From assembly GCF_900112065.1 (NCBI RefSeq), contig NZ_FOKE01000012.1:212966-276965 (forward strand): a stretch of DNA of 64,000 nucleotides, written 5' to 3'. A model generated the notes under the pieces. That model did no database searches and was not told the DNA's origin. It was given only the letters and a program-made list of their open reading frames with translations. Source of the DNA: Cohnella sp. OV330 (GTDB lineage: Bacteria; Bacillota; Bacilli; Paenibacillales; Paenibacillaceae). Shown one piece after another: positions 17,101-25,175 of the stretch (its first letter is position 1; each line of letters begins with the position of its first letter). Made by a program: the position numbers and the translations under genes.

Positions 17101-17319
17101 CTCGAGCTTTTTGCGGAAAAAGTAAGTCGTCCCCTGCTTGCTGGGAAACGCGGCGAGCCCTTCCGATTCGTACGGCCCGATCTCTTCATACTGCCCGGGC
17201 AACACGTAGGTAGCCCGGTCGATCGCCCAATCGCTCACTTCCGCCCGTTCCAGCCATTGCGCCTCGGACAGCTCGCGAAGGAAGCGGCGCAGACGTTCCA
17301 AAATGTCTTTTGCGTTCAT
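14191..17319 (-). CDS. Alpha-mannosidase, GH38 (1042 aa, MAN2C1/Ams1-like)
   Basis: A long-form GH38 alpha-mannosidase of the cytosolic/vacuolar type. An N-terminal all-beta domain (about 1-230) precedes the catalytic domain, with zinc motif His247-x-Asp249 in GQSHIDVAWLWP and nucleophile Asp359 in WLPDTFGYCASLPQI. A further zinc-site region is LNQFHDIIPGSAI, and a large C-terminal beta region follows. No signal peptide. Its ATG overlaps the GH3 stop codon (ATGA, 17316-17319), indicating translational coupling. It differs strongly from the other GH38 in length and N-terminal architecture, so the two probably cleave different mannosidic bonds. Confidence 0.94.
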   Translation of the reverse strand: MNAKDILERLRRFLRELSEAQWLERAEVSDWAIDRATYVLPGQYEEIGPYESEGLAAFPSKQGTTYFFRKKLELPGDWIASGARIGLVFESGGEGLLRVNGASYQGLDRNHTFVTLDAARTGTSPELEIELYDPIPEPVDPLNRQAVIQPPITSIRSELVLANGPVQRLMYAATVVRDSAVLLPESDFRKARLLEALLRAMDAYVSLSEGDIREGAAVAVIEARLEADVRAVGGNAEGVQHMVGQSHIDVAWLWPVRETVRKTSRTFSTVDALMREYPDFRYAQSQPLLFEFLKNNDPELYARVKGRIAEGRWELVGGMYVEPDLNIPSGESLMRQMLYGQRFYQEEFGRVSDIEWLPDTFGYCASLPQILKHGGVRYFMTTKLNWNDTNVFPYDLFRWVGIDGTPMLSYLNHGINEHTTPKDIHEHWQSYRQKDVYPEQMLLYGHGDGGGGVTREMLEYVDRADLMVGQPASKHSTAADFFAGAEEKQGEVPEWHGDLYLELHRGTYTTHGRNKRSNRKAEVLYREAELWHALALPKLDAGLDGRLRSDLHEGWKLILLNQFHDIIPGSAITEAYVTSDKEYGTIFEKGSDSLNAILPALAGGIDTTAGKGVPYVVFNGLGWARDVQALLAAERLPADAFAAYDAEGVRLTADAVGEDRLAVRVPAVPAFGYKTIWLREQSETSSVAADARARTLGDSWETEAYRVRFNARGEIVSLFDKAAGREIVKGGEAANRFGFYHDRPTLWDAWDIDERYELQPAGEAELLEKSVALQGETMDVLRFRWRLHQSEISQDVVFYHGDRRIDFRTRVVWNEAHKLLKVGFPIDVVASKATYEIPYGALERPTHRNTSWEQAQYEVCGHRFVDVSEHGYGVSLLNDCKYGYDIQGTTIRLSLLRAPKWPDITADLGEHEFTYSLYPHEGDWRTAHTLRRAAELNAEDVVVLADRQSGSLPASGALLPFESEHVVLDSVKPAEDGDGIVLRLYESSGGRGRAVLNWPRPFARAVLSDALEAEGEAIAAEDDRIALSFAPFEIKTVKLLDH

Positions 17320-19616
17320 CGGTTCCCGTCCTCCTTGACGAGCAGATCGGCTGCCAGCGTGTCGGCCGAATGCCGCCCGACCAGCACCTTGAAGCGGCCG
17401 GGCTCGACGACCCGTTCGTAAGCCGGGCCTACGTATTCAAGCTGTTCCCTGCCTACCCGGAACTGCACGGCGCGCGTCTCCCCCGGAGCCAGCCCGATCT
17501 TCGCGAAGCCCTTCAGCTCCAGCGCCGGCCGCGTGCATTCGCTCGCGACGTCGGAGATGTACAACTGCACGACCTCGGAACCGGCGACGCCGCCCGCGTT
17601 GGTCACGTCAACGGAGACGGTTGCTTCTTCGTCGGGTCCGATCGCGACAGGCGTCACCGTCAGGTTGGCATATTCGTAATTCGTGTAACTGAGCCCGTAT
17701 CCGAACGGATACTGCGGCTGCAAGTCGCTCTCCAGATACCGCTTGCCCCGCGAGCGCTTGCCGTTATAATAAACGGGCAGCTGCCCGACATCCTTCGGAA
17801 TCGATAGCGTAAGGCGCCCGGACGGATTGACGTCGCCGAACAGAATGTCTGCGATCGCGTGGCCGCCCTCTTGCCCAGGATACCAGGCCTCCAGGATCGC
17901 GTCCGCATTCGCGTCGATCCACGGCTCCGCGATCGGCCGGCCGTTGATGTAGACGACCACGAGCCGCTTGCCAAGCTTATGAACTTCCTGGATCAGCTGC
18001 AGCTGCACGCCGGAGAGACGCAGCGACAGGCGGTCGATGCCTTCGCCGCAGTCCATATCGTTCCAGGCGTCCTCGGTCACCTTGGACGCGCCCGTCCTCA
18101 GGTCGATCGTGCCGTCGCCGAAGTCCCGCGCGCTGGAGCCGCCGACGACCATGACGACGGTGTCCGCCTGCTGCGCCGTCTCGAGCGCGGCCGGGAATCC
18201 GTCCCGGTCTTCGCCGCGGATCCGGCAGCCCGGCGCGTACAGCACGCGCTCGGCCCCGAGCTTGGCACGGATGCCCGCGAGCACCGTGGTGACCTTGTCC
18301 GCCGGCTGAGGCGATGTATAATCGCCCAGCTGGTTATAGCCGAGGTCGGCGTTCGGGCCGATGACCGCGACCTTCCCGGCCGACGGATCGAGCGGCAGCG
18401 CGTCGCCTTCGTTCTTTAGCAGCACGACGCCTTCGGCCGCCAGCTGCCTGGCCAGCGCGACATGCGCATCCGCGCCGATCGCCTCGCCGGCGAGCTGCGC
18501 ATCGACGTACGGCCGCTCGAACAGGCCGAGCTTGAACTTGAGCGTCAGGACGCGCACGACCGCGCGGTCCAGCGCCTCTTCCTTCAGCTTGCCCTCGCTC
18601 AGCGCCTGTAGCAGGTACTTGCCGAACATTTCGCCCGACATTTCCATATCGATGCCGGCTTCGAGCGCCCGCACGGCGGCTTCCATGCCGTCTTCGGCCG
18701 TGTCGTGCCCCGCCGCGAGCATATCGATCGCCCCGCAGTCGGTGATGATCATGCCGTCGAAGCCCCAGTCCCGGACCAGCACCTCGTCCAGCAGCTTCGC
18801 GTTCGTCGTGCACGGGACGCCGTCAATCTCGTTGTAAGCCGGCATGATCGAAGCTGCGCCCGCCTCGACCGCCTTGCGGAACGGTTGCAGGTCGACCTCG
18901 AGCAGCTCGCGCCAGCCCATATGGACGGGCCCGGCATTGCGCCCGCCCTCCGAGCTGCCGTAGCCGACGAAGTGCTTCAGCGTCACGGCGACGCTGTCCG
19001 GCGCGTCGAGGCGCTCGCCCTGCATGCCCTCGACCGCGGCGACCGCCAGCGCGCCCACGAGAAATGGGTCCTCGCCAAAGCACTCCTCCGTCCGGCCCCA
19101 CCGGGGATCCCGGACGATGTCCAGCACGGGCGAATACGTGACCGCGCCGCCCTGGGCGCGCGTCTCCTTCGCCACCGCGCGGCACATCTCGCGGTACAGA
19201 TCGACGTTCCAGGCGCTGCCGATCGACAGCGGCACGGGAAATACCGTCGCGCCGATCGCCATATGGCCATGCGAGCACTCTTCGCCGATCAGCAGCGGAA
19301 TGCCAAGGCGCGAGTGCTCGATCGCATAGCGCTGAATCTCGTTGACCGCCTCTGCGCCGCGAACGGGCGACAGACCCGTCTCCAGCGTGACGCCGGTCCA
19401 CGGGTCCGCGCGCAGCGTGCCGTACAGCGAGCCGACGCCGCCTCGCGCGACCTGCGCCTTGAACGTCTCCTTCAGGACGACGTTCCCGTCTTTATGCGCA
19501 TAGGCTTGCCAGCCGAACGGCTGAACGAGCTGGCCGACCTTTTCTTCCGCCGTCATCTGCCGAAGCAGCAGCTCCGCGCGTACGCGGGGCGGCTTCGACG
19601 GGTCCTTGAAATCCAT
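17316..19616 (-). CDS. Beta-glycosidase, GH3
   Basis: A 766-residue family GH3 exo-beta-glycosidase. It has the N-terminal TIM barrel, the KHF motif (214-216) in VTLKHFVGYG, the nucleophile Asp293 in GMIITDCGAID, the alpha/beta sandwich domain (about 390-600) and a C-terminal fibronectin-III-like domain. It removes beta-linked glucose, xylose, GlcNAc or similar units from the non-reducing end. Which one is not decidable, and its place in a mannoside locus suggests it trims a beta-linked residue from a mannose-containing oligosaccharide. No signal peptide. The ribosome site is weak (GGGATG). It is the first hydrolase gene and is coupled by a 4-bp overlap to the GH38 gene. Confidence 0.92.
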   Translation of the reverse strand: MDFKDPSKPPRVRAELLLRQMTAEEKVGQLVQPFGWQAYAHKDGNVVLKETFKAQVARGGVGSLYGTLRADPWTGVTLETGLSPVRGAEAVNEIQRYAIEHSRLGIPLLIGEECSHGHMAIGATVFPVPLSIGSAWNVDLYREMCRAVAKETRAQGGAVTYSPVLDIVRDPRWGRTEECFGEDPFLVGALAVAAVEGMQGERLDAPDSVAVTLKHFVGYGSSEGGRNAGPVHMGWRELLEVDLQPFRKAVEAGAASIMPAYNEIDGVPCTTNAKLLDEVLVRDWGFDGMIITDCGAIDMLAAGHDTAEDGMEAAVRALEAGIDMEMSGEMFGKYLLQALSEGKLKEEALDRAVVRVLTLKFKLGLFERPYVDAQLAGEAIGADAHVALARQLAAEGVVLLKNEGDALPLDPSAGKVAVIGPNADLGYNQLGDYTSPQPADKVTTVLAGIRAKLGAERVLYAPGCRIRGEDRDGFPAALETAQQADTVVMVVGGSSARDFGDGTIDLRTGASKVTEDAWNDMDCGEGIDRLSLRLSGVQLQLIQEVHKLGKRLVVVYINGRPIAEPWIDANADAILEAWYPGQEGGHAIADILFGDVNPSGRLTLSIPKDVGQLPVYYNGKRSRGKRYLESDLQPQYPFGYGLSYTNYEYANLTVTPVAIGPDEEATVSVDVTNAGGVAGSEVVQLYISDVASECTRPALELKGFAKIGLAPGETRAVQFRVGREQLEYVGPAYERVVEPGRFKVLVGRHSADTLAADLLVKEDGNR

Positions 19617-19977
19617 TCTTTTTCACATCCCGCTCGTTCTTTGGCTACTGCCTATCCTCTGCTTAACCTAGTGCTATCCTGCAAAAGTGCATCATCCAAG
19701 GCTGGTATGGAGGGTTTTTGCGATCTATCGCGCAAAAGTGCACGGTAGCTCGTCTATTTAAGCGAGGACCCGGGTGCTTCGGCATAAAATCCTGCACTTT
19801 TGCGCGATAGGCGGAACGACGAAAGAATGCGACTCTCGATCGTGTACTTTTGCACGATAGCTCCTGTTTGCCTTCGCTTTCCTGTGCCTTTCCCGCGCCC
19901 TTCCCGACCTTCCCTTCGCTTTCCGGCGCTTTTCTTGCCCTTCCTGCGCCTTTCCTGCGGTTATGCTCAGATCCCGC
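19617..19977. repeat. Intergenic palindromes and pyrimidine tract between importer and GH3
   Basis: Four related 20-24 bp elements lie at 19674-19693, 19725-19748, about 19790-19810 and 19839-19860. Two are in each orientation, built on CTATCGCGCAAAAGTGCAC with inverted arms around an AAAA/TTTT core. From about 19866 to 19962 the plus strand is almost pure pyrimidine with repeated CTTTCC blocks. No gene, clear promoter or terminator was seen. Confidence 0.8.
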
Positions 19978-20895
19978 TTATTCTTTTACGCCCCCGACCG
20001 TCAGGCCCTGAACGAAGTAACGCTGGAAAAACGGATAAGCGAAAATGATCGGCACCGTCGCCAGCACGACCATGGCCATGCGGGCCGTATCCTGCGGCAT
20101 CGACTGCAGTACCTCGAGGCTGATGGAGCCGTTCGCCGAATTTTGCTGGATGAACTGCATGCTCGATTCGATTCGCATCAGCATCGCCTGCAGCGGCACC
20201 TTGTTCGGATCGTCGATGTACAACAGGGCGTTAAACCAGTCGTTCCAGTAGCCGAGCGTACTGAACAGGCCGATCGTAGCGAGGCCGGGCAGCGACAGCG
20301 GCAGTACGATGGTGGAGAAAATGCGGAATTCGCCGGCGCCGTCGATCTTGCCGGACTCGATGATCGCGTCGGGAATGCCGGTGATGTAGAACGTCCGCAG
20401 GATCATGATATAGAAGGCATTGAGCGCGAGCGGCAGGATGAGCGCCCAGATGCTGTCCTTCAGGCCGAGCAGCTGCGTCACGACGATATAAGTCGGGATC
20501 ATGCCGCCGCTGAACAGCATCGTGAAGATCGCGAACAGAGAGAAAAAGCGGCGGTACGCGAAGCTGCGGCGCGATACCGCGTAGGCATACAGCGAGATCA
20601 GAAGCAGGCTGACGACCGTGCCGATGACCGTTACGAGGATCGTGACTCCGTAGGAGCGCAGCAGCGTATCGCCGGTTTTGAATATATATTGATAAGCATC
20701 CAGGCTCCAGGCCTTGGGAATGATGCGATACCCGTCCGTCGCCAGCGTCTTCTCCTCGGTGAAGGAGATGATGACGACGAACACGAACGGAAACACGCAC
20801 AGAAAAGCGAATATGCCGGCGATCAGGTTGAACACGATGTTCCAGCCCGGCGATGCCTGGTGGAAGTTGCGTTTCTTTTTCATCACGTTGGGCAC
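19978..20895 (-). CDS. Oligosaccharide ABC transporter permease, LplC/YtcP type
   Basis: The second inner-membrane subunit of a CUT1-type carbohydrate importer. The 305-residue protein has about six transmembrane helices, the first at about 20-42. The ATPase-contact EAA-like loop reads ESGKIDGAGEFRIFSTIVLPLS, and the C-terminus FVQGLTVGGVKE is typical of LplC/YtcP permeases. The start is GTG at 20895, nine bases after AAGGAGG. It pairs with the permease at 20925-21857 and the lipoprotein at 21959-23431. No ATPase gene is nearby, so, as is common for this group, a shared MsmK-like ATPase elsewhere probably energises it. Confidence 0.93.
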   Translation of the reverse strand: MPNVMKKKRNFHQASPGWNIVFNLIAGIFAFLCVFPFVFVVIISFTEEKTLATDGYRIIPKAWSLDAYQYIFKTGDTLLRSYGVTILVTVIGTVVSLLLISLYAYAVSRRSFAYRRFFSLFAIFTMLFSGGMIPTYIVVTQLLGLKDSIWALILPLALNAFYIMILRTFYITGIPDAIIESGKIDGAGEFRIFSTIVLPLSLPGLATIGLFSTLGYWNDWFNALLYIDDPNKVPLQAMLMRIESSMQFIQQNSANGSISLEVLQSMPQDTARMAMVVLATVPIIFAYPFFQRYFVQGLTVGGVKE

Positions 20896-20924
20896 CGGAT
20901 ATGCCCTCCTTTCGATTCAGGAAT

Positions 20925-21857
20925 TTAGAACAGCGCGCTGTCCTTGTCGACCTTGCGCACGACATAGTTGGACACCATGACGAGCACGAAGCCGACGACG
21001 GATTGATATAGGCCCGCGGCCGTGCTCATACCGATCTCGCCGGTCGTCTTGAGGCCCCGGTATACGTACGTGTCGATAACGTTCGTCACGGAGTAGAGCG
21101 TGCCCGAGTCGCGCGGCACCTGATAGAAGAGGCCGAAGTCGGCGTAGAAGATCTTGCCCACGGCGAGCAGCGTCATGATGATGATGATCGGCTTGAGCAT
21201 CGGCAGCGTGATGTTGCGCACTTGCTGCATCTTGCTGGCGCCGTCGATCATCGCGGCTTCGTACAGCGAACGGTCGATGCCGAGGATGGAGGCCAGATAG
21301 ACGACGCTGCTGTAGCCGATCGATTTCCACAAATAGACCAACACCAGAATATAAGGCCAGACCTTCGGATCGTTGTACCATTGCATGCGGTCCATGCCGA
21401 AGTATTCGAGCGTATGGTTCAGCAGGCCGCGGTCCATGCTCAGGAAGCTGAACGCGAAGTAACCGACGATGACCCACGACAGGAAGTACGGGAGGAACAT
21501 GCCGGTCTGATACAGCTTGGCCAGCTTCTTGTTCGCCAGCTCCGACAGCAGAATGGCCAGGGCGACGGCGAATACGAGGCCGAGAACGATAAACGCGATA
21601 TTGTAAAGCAGCGTGTTGCGAGTGATCGACCACGCGGCGTCCGTGCTGAAGAGAAACTTGAAATTGGCCCATCCGACGTTTTTGCTGTGGACGAGGCTGT
21701 ACCAGAAGCCATGGCGGCTGAAGCGGTATTGCTTGAATGCGGCGATCGTGCCCACCAGGGGCAGGTAGGAAAAGAAAAGGAACCAGATGGCGCCCGGGAG
21801 CACCATGAGCAGCATAACCTTGTTGCGGTTGAACGAGCGGAAAAAGGATCCGACCAT
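20925..21857 (-). CDS. Oligosaccharide ABC transporter permease, LplB/YteP type
   Basis: The first permease subunit of the same CUT1-type importer: about 310 residues, six predicted membrane helices (first at about 15-35), and the EAA loop YEAAMIDGASKMQQVRNITL. The C-terminus VVRKVDKDSALF is typical of LplB/YteP proteins. ATG at 21857 is ten bases after GGAGGG; an in-frame TTG three codons upstream abuts that site and is unlikely. It is separated from the lipoprotein gene by a hairpin with a T tract that may lower permease expression relative to the binding protein. Confidence 0.93.
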   Translation of the reverse strand: MVGSFFRSFNRNKVMLLMVLPGAIWFLFFSYLPLVGTIAAFKQYRFSRHGFWYSLVHSKNVGWANFKFLFSTDAAWSITRNTLLYNIAFIVLGLVFAVALAILLSELANKKLAKLYQTGMFLPYFLSWVIVGYFAFSFLSMDRGLLNHTLEYFGMDRMQWYNDPKVWPYILVLVYLWKSIGYSSVVYLASILGIDRSLYEAAMIDGASKMQQVRNITLPMLKPIIIIMTLLAVGKIFYADFGLFYQVPRDSGTLYSVTNVIDTYVYRGLKTTGEIGMSTAAGLYQSVVGFVLVMVSNYVVRKVDKDSALF

Positions 21858-21895
21858 GTTCGCCAATCCCTCCTATGGTCTTTTGTGAATACGAC

Positions 21896-21938
21896 AAAAA
21901 ATAACGAAAGATCGGGCGAATTGCTCACCCGCCCGATC
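21896..21938 (-). terminator. Intra-operon hairpin between lipoprotein and permease genes
   Basis: On the minus strand 9-bp arms GATCGGGCG and CGCCCGATC with an 11-base loop are followed by TTTCGTTATTTTTT. It is probably a partial terminator or 3'-end protector that leaves the binding-protein mRNA in excess. Confidence 0.75.
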
Positions 21939-21958
21939 TCGCGATTTTCATCCGATTA

Positions 21959-23431
21959 TTAAGCTTTGTTGGCTGCGACCCAAGCGTCCAGCTGGGTTTG
22001 CGCTTCGGCGATGATCTTGTCGAGGCCGGCCGACTTGAACTGTTCGATCGCCTTCGGCAGATATGTCGCCGGGTCGACCGTGCCGGTCATCAGGGACGCC
22101 CAGAATTGCTCCTTGACGTTCTGGATGGCCGTCATTTCGGTGGATACCTTCGTGCTGTCGAAGTTGAAGCCCAGGATCGGGGAAGGCTTGCCTTCCGCGT
22201 TGAACTTCTTGAATTGATCCCACTTGTCGTCCGGATCGTTCTCGTTCAGGTAGAGCAGCATGTTGTTGCCCAGCGAGTACGAAGGCATGTTGTAGTTCTG
22301 GGAAGCGTCGAGGTTCTTCATGTGCTTGTCGTCGATCTTCTCGTAGTGCGTGCCTTCGATGCCGGAGTCGACCATGTTGCGGAGGACCGGATCGGTATTG
22401 AGCAGGTTCAAGAATTCCATCGCCTTGTCCGGGTGCTCGGAGTTGGCCGAGATCGCCATGATCGAGCCTTGTACCGACGTGTTCGTGATCACGGCGTCGC
22501 TGGCAGGCGTCGAAGTGATCGGATAGCCGTTGGAAGCCGACCAGGAGGTCTCTGCAAGCGGCTGGGTTTGCGCGCGGTCGAGCAGCCATTTGCCGGAAGT
22601 CATCAGGTCTTGCGTCGAGCCGGTCGTCGCGGCTTCAGGCGCGACGTAGCCCGCTTGGTAGTATTTGTGCATCGTGTTCAGCGCTTGCTTCATCTCGTCC
22701 GTCTCGAGGATATCGACGACCTTCAGGTCCGTACCGTCGAGCTTGACGGCCATCGGCATGTTCGTCACGAGATAGTCGTAAGGCACGTACGGCACGTAGT
22801 TCTTGTCCATCGCGAACGGCGTGATCGACGGATCCTGCGCCTTGATCGTCTTCAGCAGCGGCTCGAGGCTGTCCAGCGTGCGGACGCCGGTCGTGTCCAG
22901 CTTGTACTTGTCCACGAGGTTCTGGTTGAAGCGCCATACTTCGAGCTGCGGGAGCTCCTTGTTCGCCGGGATGCCGTAGTTGTGGCCGTCAACCTTGGAT
23001 CCGCTCAGGAAGCCCGGATCGATCGTGTCCTTGATGCCTTGGCCGTACTTGTCCAGCAGCTCGTCGAGCTCGAGGAACGCGCCCTTACGCGCGTTCTGCA
23101 CGTAGTCGAAGCCGCCTGCCGAGGTGAACATGATGTCCATCGGTTCGCCCGAAGCGACCAGTACCTGCATCTTCTGCGTATAGTCGCCCCAGTCGATCAT
23201 TTTCATTTTGATGGTGGCGTTGATTTTCTCTTGGGTGTACTTGCTGACTTCCGCCATGACGGTGTCGACGTCCTTCTGCGGCGTGCCGATCGTGTACCAG
23301 ATCAGCTCGACAGGCTTGTCCGAAGCGCTATCCGATTTGGCGTCGTTGCCGCCGCAAGCGCTTAGCGCGAGCGACAGCGCGGTTACGGTAGCCGCGGCCG
23401 TCAGGCCGGTTTTTTTAGTCATTTTACTCAT
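21959..23431 (-). CDS. Sugar-binding lipoprotein of ABC importer (family 1)
   Basis: An extracellular solute-binding protein of the LplA/YtcQ group, 490 residues. Residues 1-25 form a lipoprotein signal with lipobox LSAC and lipidated Cys26, followed by a Ser/Asp-rich linker. The mature part is a two-lobe binding fold beginning PVELIWYTIGTPQKDVD. It would capture oligosaccharides outside the membrane and hand them to the two permeases downstream. ATG at 23431 is ten bases after GGGAGGG; a start 14 codons upstream would spoil the signal peptide. A cre-like site lies about 60 bases upstream. The downstream mannosidases suggest a mannose-containing ligand; that is inference. Confidence 0.93.
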   Translation of the reverse strand: MSKMTKKTGLTAAATVTALSLALSACGGNDAKSDSASDKPVELIWYTIGTPQKDVDTVMAEVSKYTQEKINATIKMKMIDWGDYTQKMQVLVASGEPMDIMFTSAGGFDYVQNARKGAFLELDELLDKYGQGIKDTIDPGFLSGSKVDGHNYGIPANKELPQLEVWRFNQNLVDKYKLDTTGVRTLDSLEPLLKTIKAQDPSITPFAMDKNYVPYVPYDYLVTNMPMAVKLDGTDLKVVDILETDEMKQALNTMHKYYQAGYVAPEAATTGSTQDLMTSGKWLLDRAQTQPLAETSWSASNGYPITSTPASDAVITNTSVQGSIMAISANSEHPDKAMEFLNLLNTDPVLRNMVDSGIEGTHYEKIDDKHMKNLDASQNYNMPSYSLGNNMLLYLNENDPDDKWDQFKKFNAEGKPSPILGFNFDSTKVSTEMTAIQNVKEQFWASLMTGTVDPATYLPKAIEQFKSAGLDKIIAEAQTQLDAWVAANKA

Positions 23432-23488
23432 GTTTCTTGTGCCCTCCCTTATTTCTGATTCCCTCAGCAACAATTCAACTTTAATTCA

Positions 23489-23502
23489 TGAAAGCAGTTT
23501 CA
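23489..23502. promoter_or_regulatory. cre-like site (CcpA operator candidate)
   Basis: TGAAAGCAGTTTCA matches the cre consensus TGWAANCGNTNWCA at every fixed position except the central G. It is itself a palindrome with TGAAA/TTTCA arms. It lies upstream of the sugar-binding lipoprotein gene, where carbon-catabolite repression of an importer would be expected. Confidence 0.5.
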
Positions 23503-23534
23503 AATAGAAGACAAACCTAATAAATCATGTTCAA

Positions 23535-23565
23535 AATAAAGAAAGGACTGCGCAACCGGCAGTCC
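23535..23565 (-). terminator. Terminator of the yesMN-like operon
   Basis: On the minus strand a 7-bp stem GGACTGC/GCAGTCC with a 7-base loop is followed by TTTCTTTATTTT, about 27 bases after the response-regulator stop codon. It separates the regulatory pair from the transporter genes. Confidence 0.75.
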
Positions 23566-23591
23566 GTAGGCTCCTATAGGCTCATCCCGCG

Positions 23592-25127
23592 TCAATGCAG
23601 GCCTTTGAACTCGGTCGGGGAGATGCCGACGTATTTCTTGAATTGCTTGTAAAAGTATCCCGTCTCCCAATAGCCCGCCTGGCGCGCGATGTCGTGCACC
23701 TTCAGCGCGGAGGACTTCAGCAGCCTTTTGGCCTGCTCGATCCGGTATTTGTTGATATACTCCGTGAAGCTCTCGCCCGTCTCCTTCTGGAACAGCTGCC
23801 CCAGGTATACCGGATGAATGTGATACCGCGCGCCAAGCTGTTTCAAGGACAGCTCGTCCGCGTAGTGACGGTGGATCTCCTCGAGCACCTGCAGCACGAC
23901 CGGACTGCGGCTGTCCTTCACCAGCGAATCGACGCAGCGCTCCGCGACGGACCGCAGCGCTTTGGCGAGCTCCGTATAATCGGAAGCCGCGTTCGCCTGG
24001 GCGAAGCCCTGCGAGAACATCTCCGTCTCGTCCGAATGCTTGATCGCCTTGAGCTCCATCTTGAAGCGGACGATGAGCTCCACCGCCACTTCGTGCAGAT
24101 AGGACGGCGTGACGCCTTCCCGGCGCCTTAACCGCTCGAGATCGGCTTCGACGGCCGCCGCCAGGCCTTCCTTGTCTCTGGCGACGAGCAGCTTGCGGCA
24201 AGCCTCCCAATCGATCGGGAACTCGGACGGCTCCGCTTCCTTGAACGGCTCCGTCACCGCATAGTCTATCCACTCGCGCTCCGGATAGATCATGAAATAT
24301 TCCTGCGCCTTCTTCGCCTCGCTATAGCTGGACGCGATCTCCGTCCGGAGCGGATGCACGCCGCCGAGCGATAGTCTCGCCGTTTCGCCCGGGCTGCCTT
24401 GTTCGAGCAGCGGGAGGACCCGGCGAGCCAGCTCCAGCTTGCCCGCCTCCTCATCGGAAGGGAGGCCGGCCAAGATGACGATGTCTCCGTCCATGTCGCG
24501 GAAAGGGTATACGGAGGCGCTCCCCTCGAAGGCGCGGGCGACGCGCTCGAACGTGTCTTCCTGCGCATCGGAGCCGGCGGACGGAAGCCTCAGCAGGGCG
24601 ATGACGCCGTAGGGATCCGTCAACGAGATATTCAGCAGGCCGGCACGCTCGTTGAACTCGGCCTCCGAGATCCGGCCGCCGATCCACCGGTACAGCGTGT
24701 TGTCCTTCATGATCTGAACGTCGTACGGCGACAGCAGCGCGTCCGCATGGACGCTGTTCAGCTTCTCGACGGCGTTGTTCAGCGTATCGTGCAGCTCCTT
24801 GACGTTGATCGGCTTAAGCAGGTAGTTCTCGATGCCGAGGCGCATGCCTTCCTTCAAATAATCGAATTCGTTGAAGCCGCTCAGGATGATCGCCTTCAGG
24901 TCGGGGCGGCTCTCGCGGGCGGCGCGGATCAGGTCCAGGCCGTTCATGCGGGGCATCGAGATGTCGGTGATCAGCAGGTCGACGGGCGTCTGCCCGATGC
25001 GGCGGAGCGCTTGCTCTCCGTTCTCTGCGCTGCCGACGACTTCGAGACCGAAGGCCGGCCAGTCGATCGAGTCGATGAGGCCTTCGATGATGAACGGTTC
25101 GTCGTCCACGATAAATACCTTATACAT
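23592..25127 (-). CDS. AraC-type response regulator, YesN family
   Basis: The DNA-binding half of a two-component system. The receiver domain (1-120) opens MYKVFIVDDEP and has its phosphoacceptor Asp55 in LLITDISMPR and the switch Lys in NYLLKPIN. A middle region of about 270 residues is poorly conserved. The C-terminal AraC/XylS domain (about 410-511) has two helix-turn-helix units, in ELSLKQLGARYHIHPVYLGQ and KVHDIARQAGYWETGYFYKQ. In this family it activates the adjacent carbohydrate importer and hydrolase genes. ATG at 25127 has GGAGG upstream. It is transcribed after the kinase gene and ends in a terminator. Confidence 0.94.
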   Translation of the reverse strand: MYKVFIVDDEPFIIEGLIDSIDWPAFGLEVVGSAENGEQALRRIGQTPVDLLITDISMPRMNGLDLIRAARESRPDLKAIILSGFNEFDYLKEGMRLGIENYLLKPINVKELHDTLNNAVEKLNSVHADALLSPYDVQIMKDNTLYRWIGGRISEAEFNERAGLLNISLTDPYGVIALLRLPSAGSDAQEDTFERVARAFEGSASVYPFRDMDGDIVILAGLPSDEEAGKLELARRVLPLLEQGSPGETARLSLGGVHPLRTEIASSYSEAKKAQEYFMIYPEREWIDYAVTEPFKEAEPSEFPIDWEACRKLLVARDKEGLAAAVEADLERLRRREGVTPSYLHEVAVELIVRFKMELKAIKHSDETEMFSQGFAQANAASDYTELAKALRSVAERCVDSLVKDSRSPVVLQVLEEIHRHYADELSLKQLGARYHIHPVYLGQLFQKETGESFTEYINKYRIEQAKRLLKSSALKVHDIARQAGYWETGYFYKQFKKYVGISPTEFKGLH

Positions 25128-25175
25128 TTTCGCAACGTCCTCCTTCGGTCCCTCGGTCCTTCGGTTTTTAACCGC

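Noticed and set aside
6520..17421. Several plus-strand open frames of 880-1000 codons opposite the glycosidase genes
   Set aside because: They mirror the GH38, GH-A and GH38 coding frames; composition is typical of antisense frames in GC-rich genes and no ribosome site or family match is seen.
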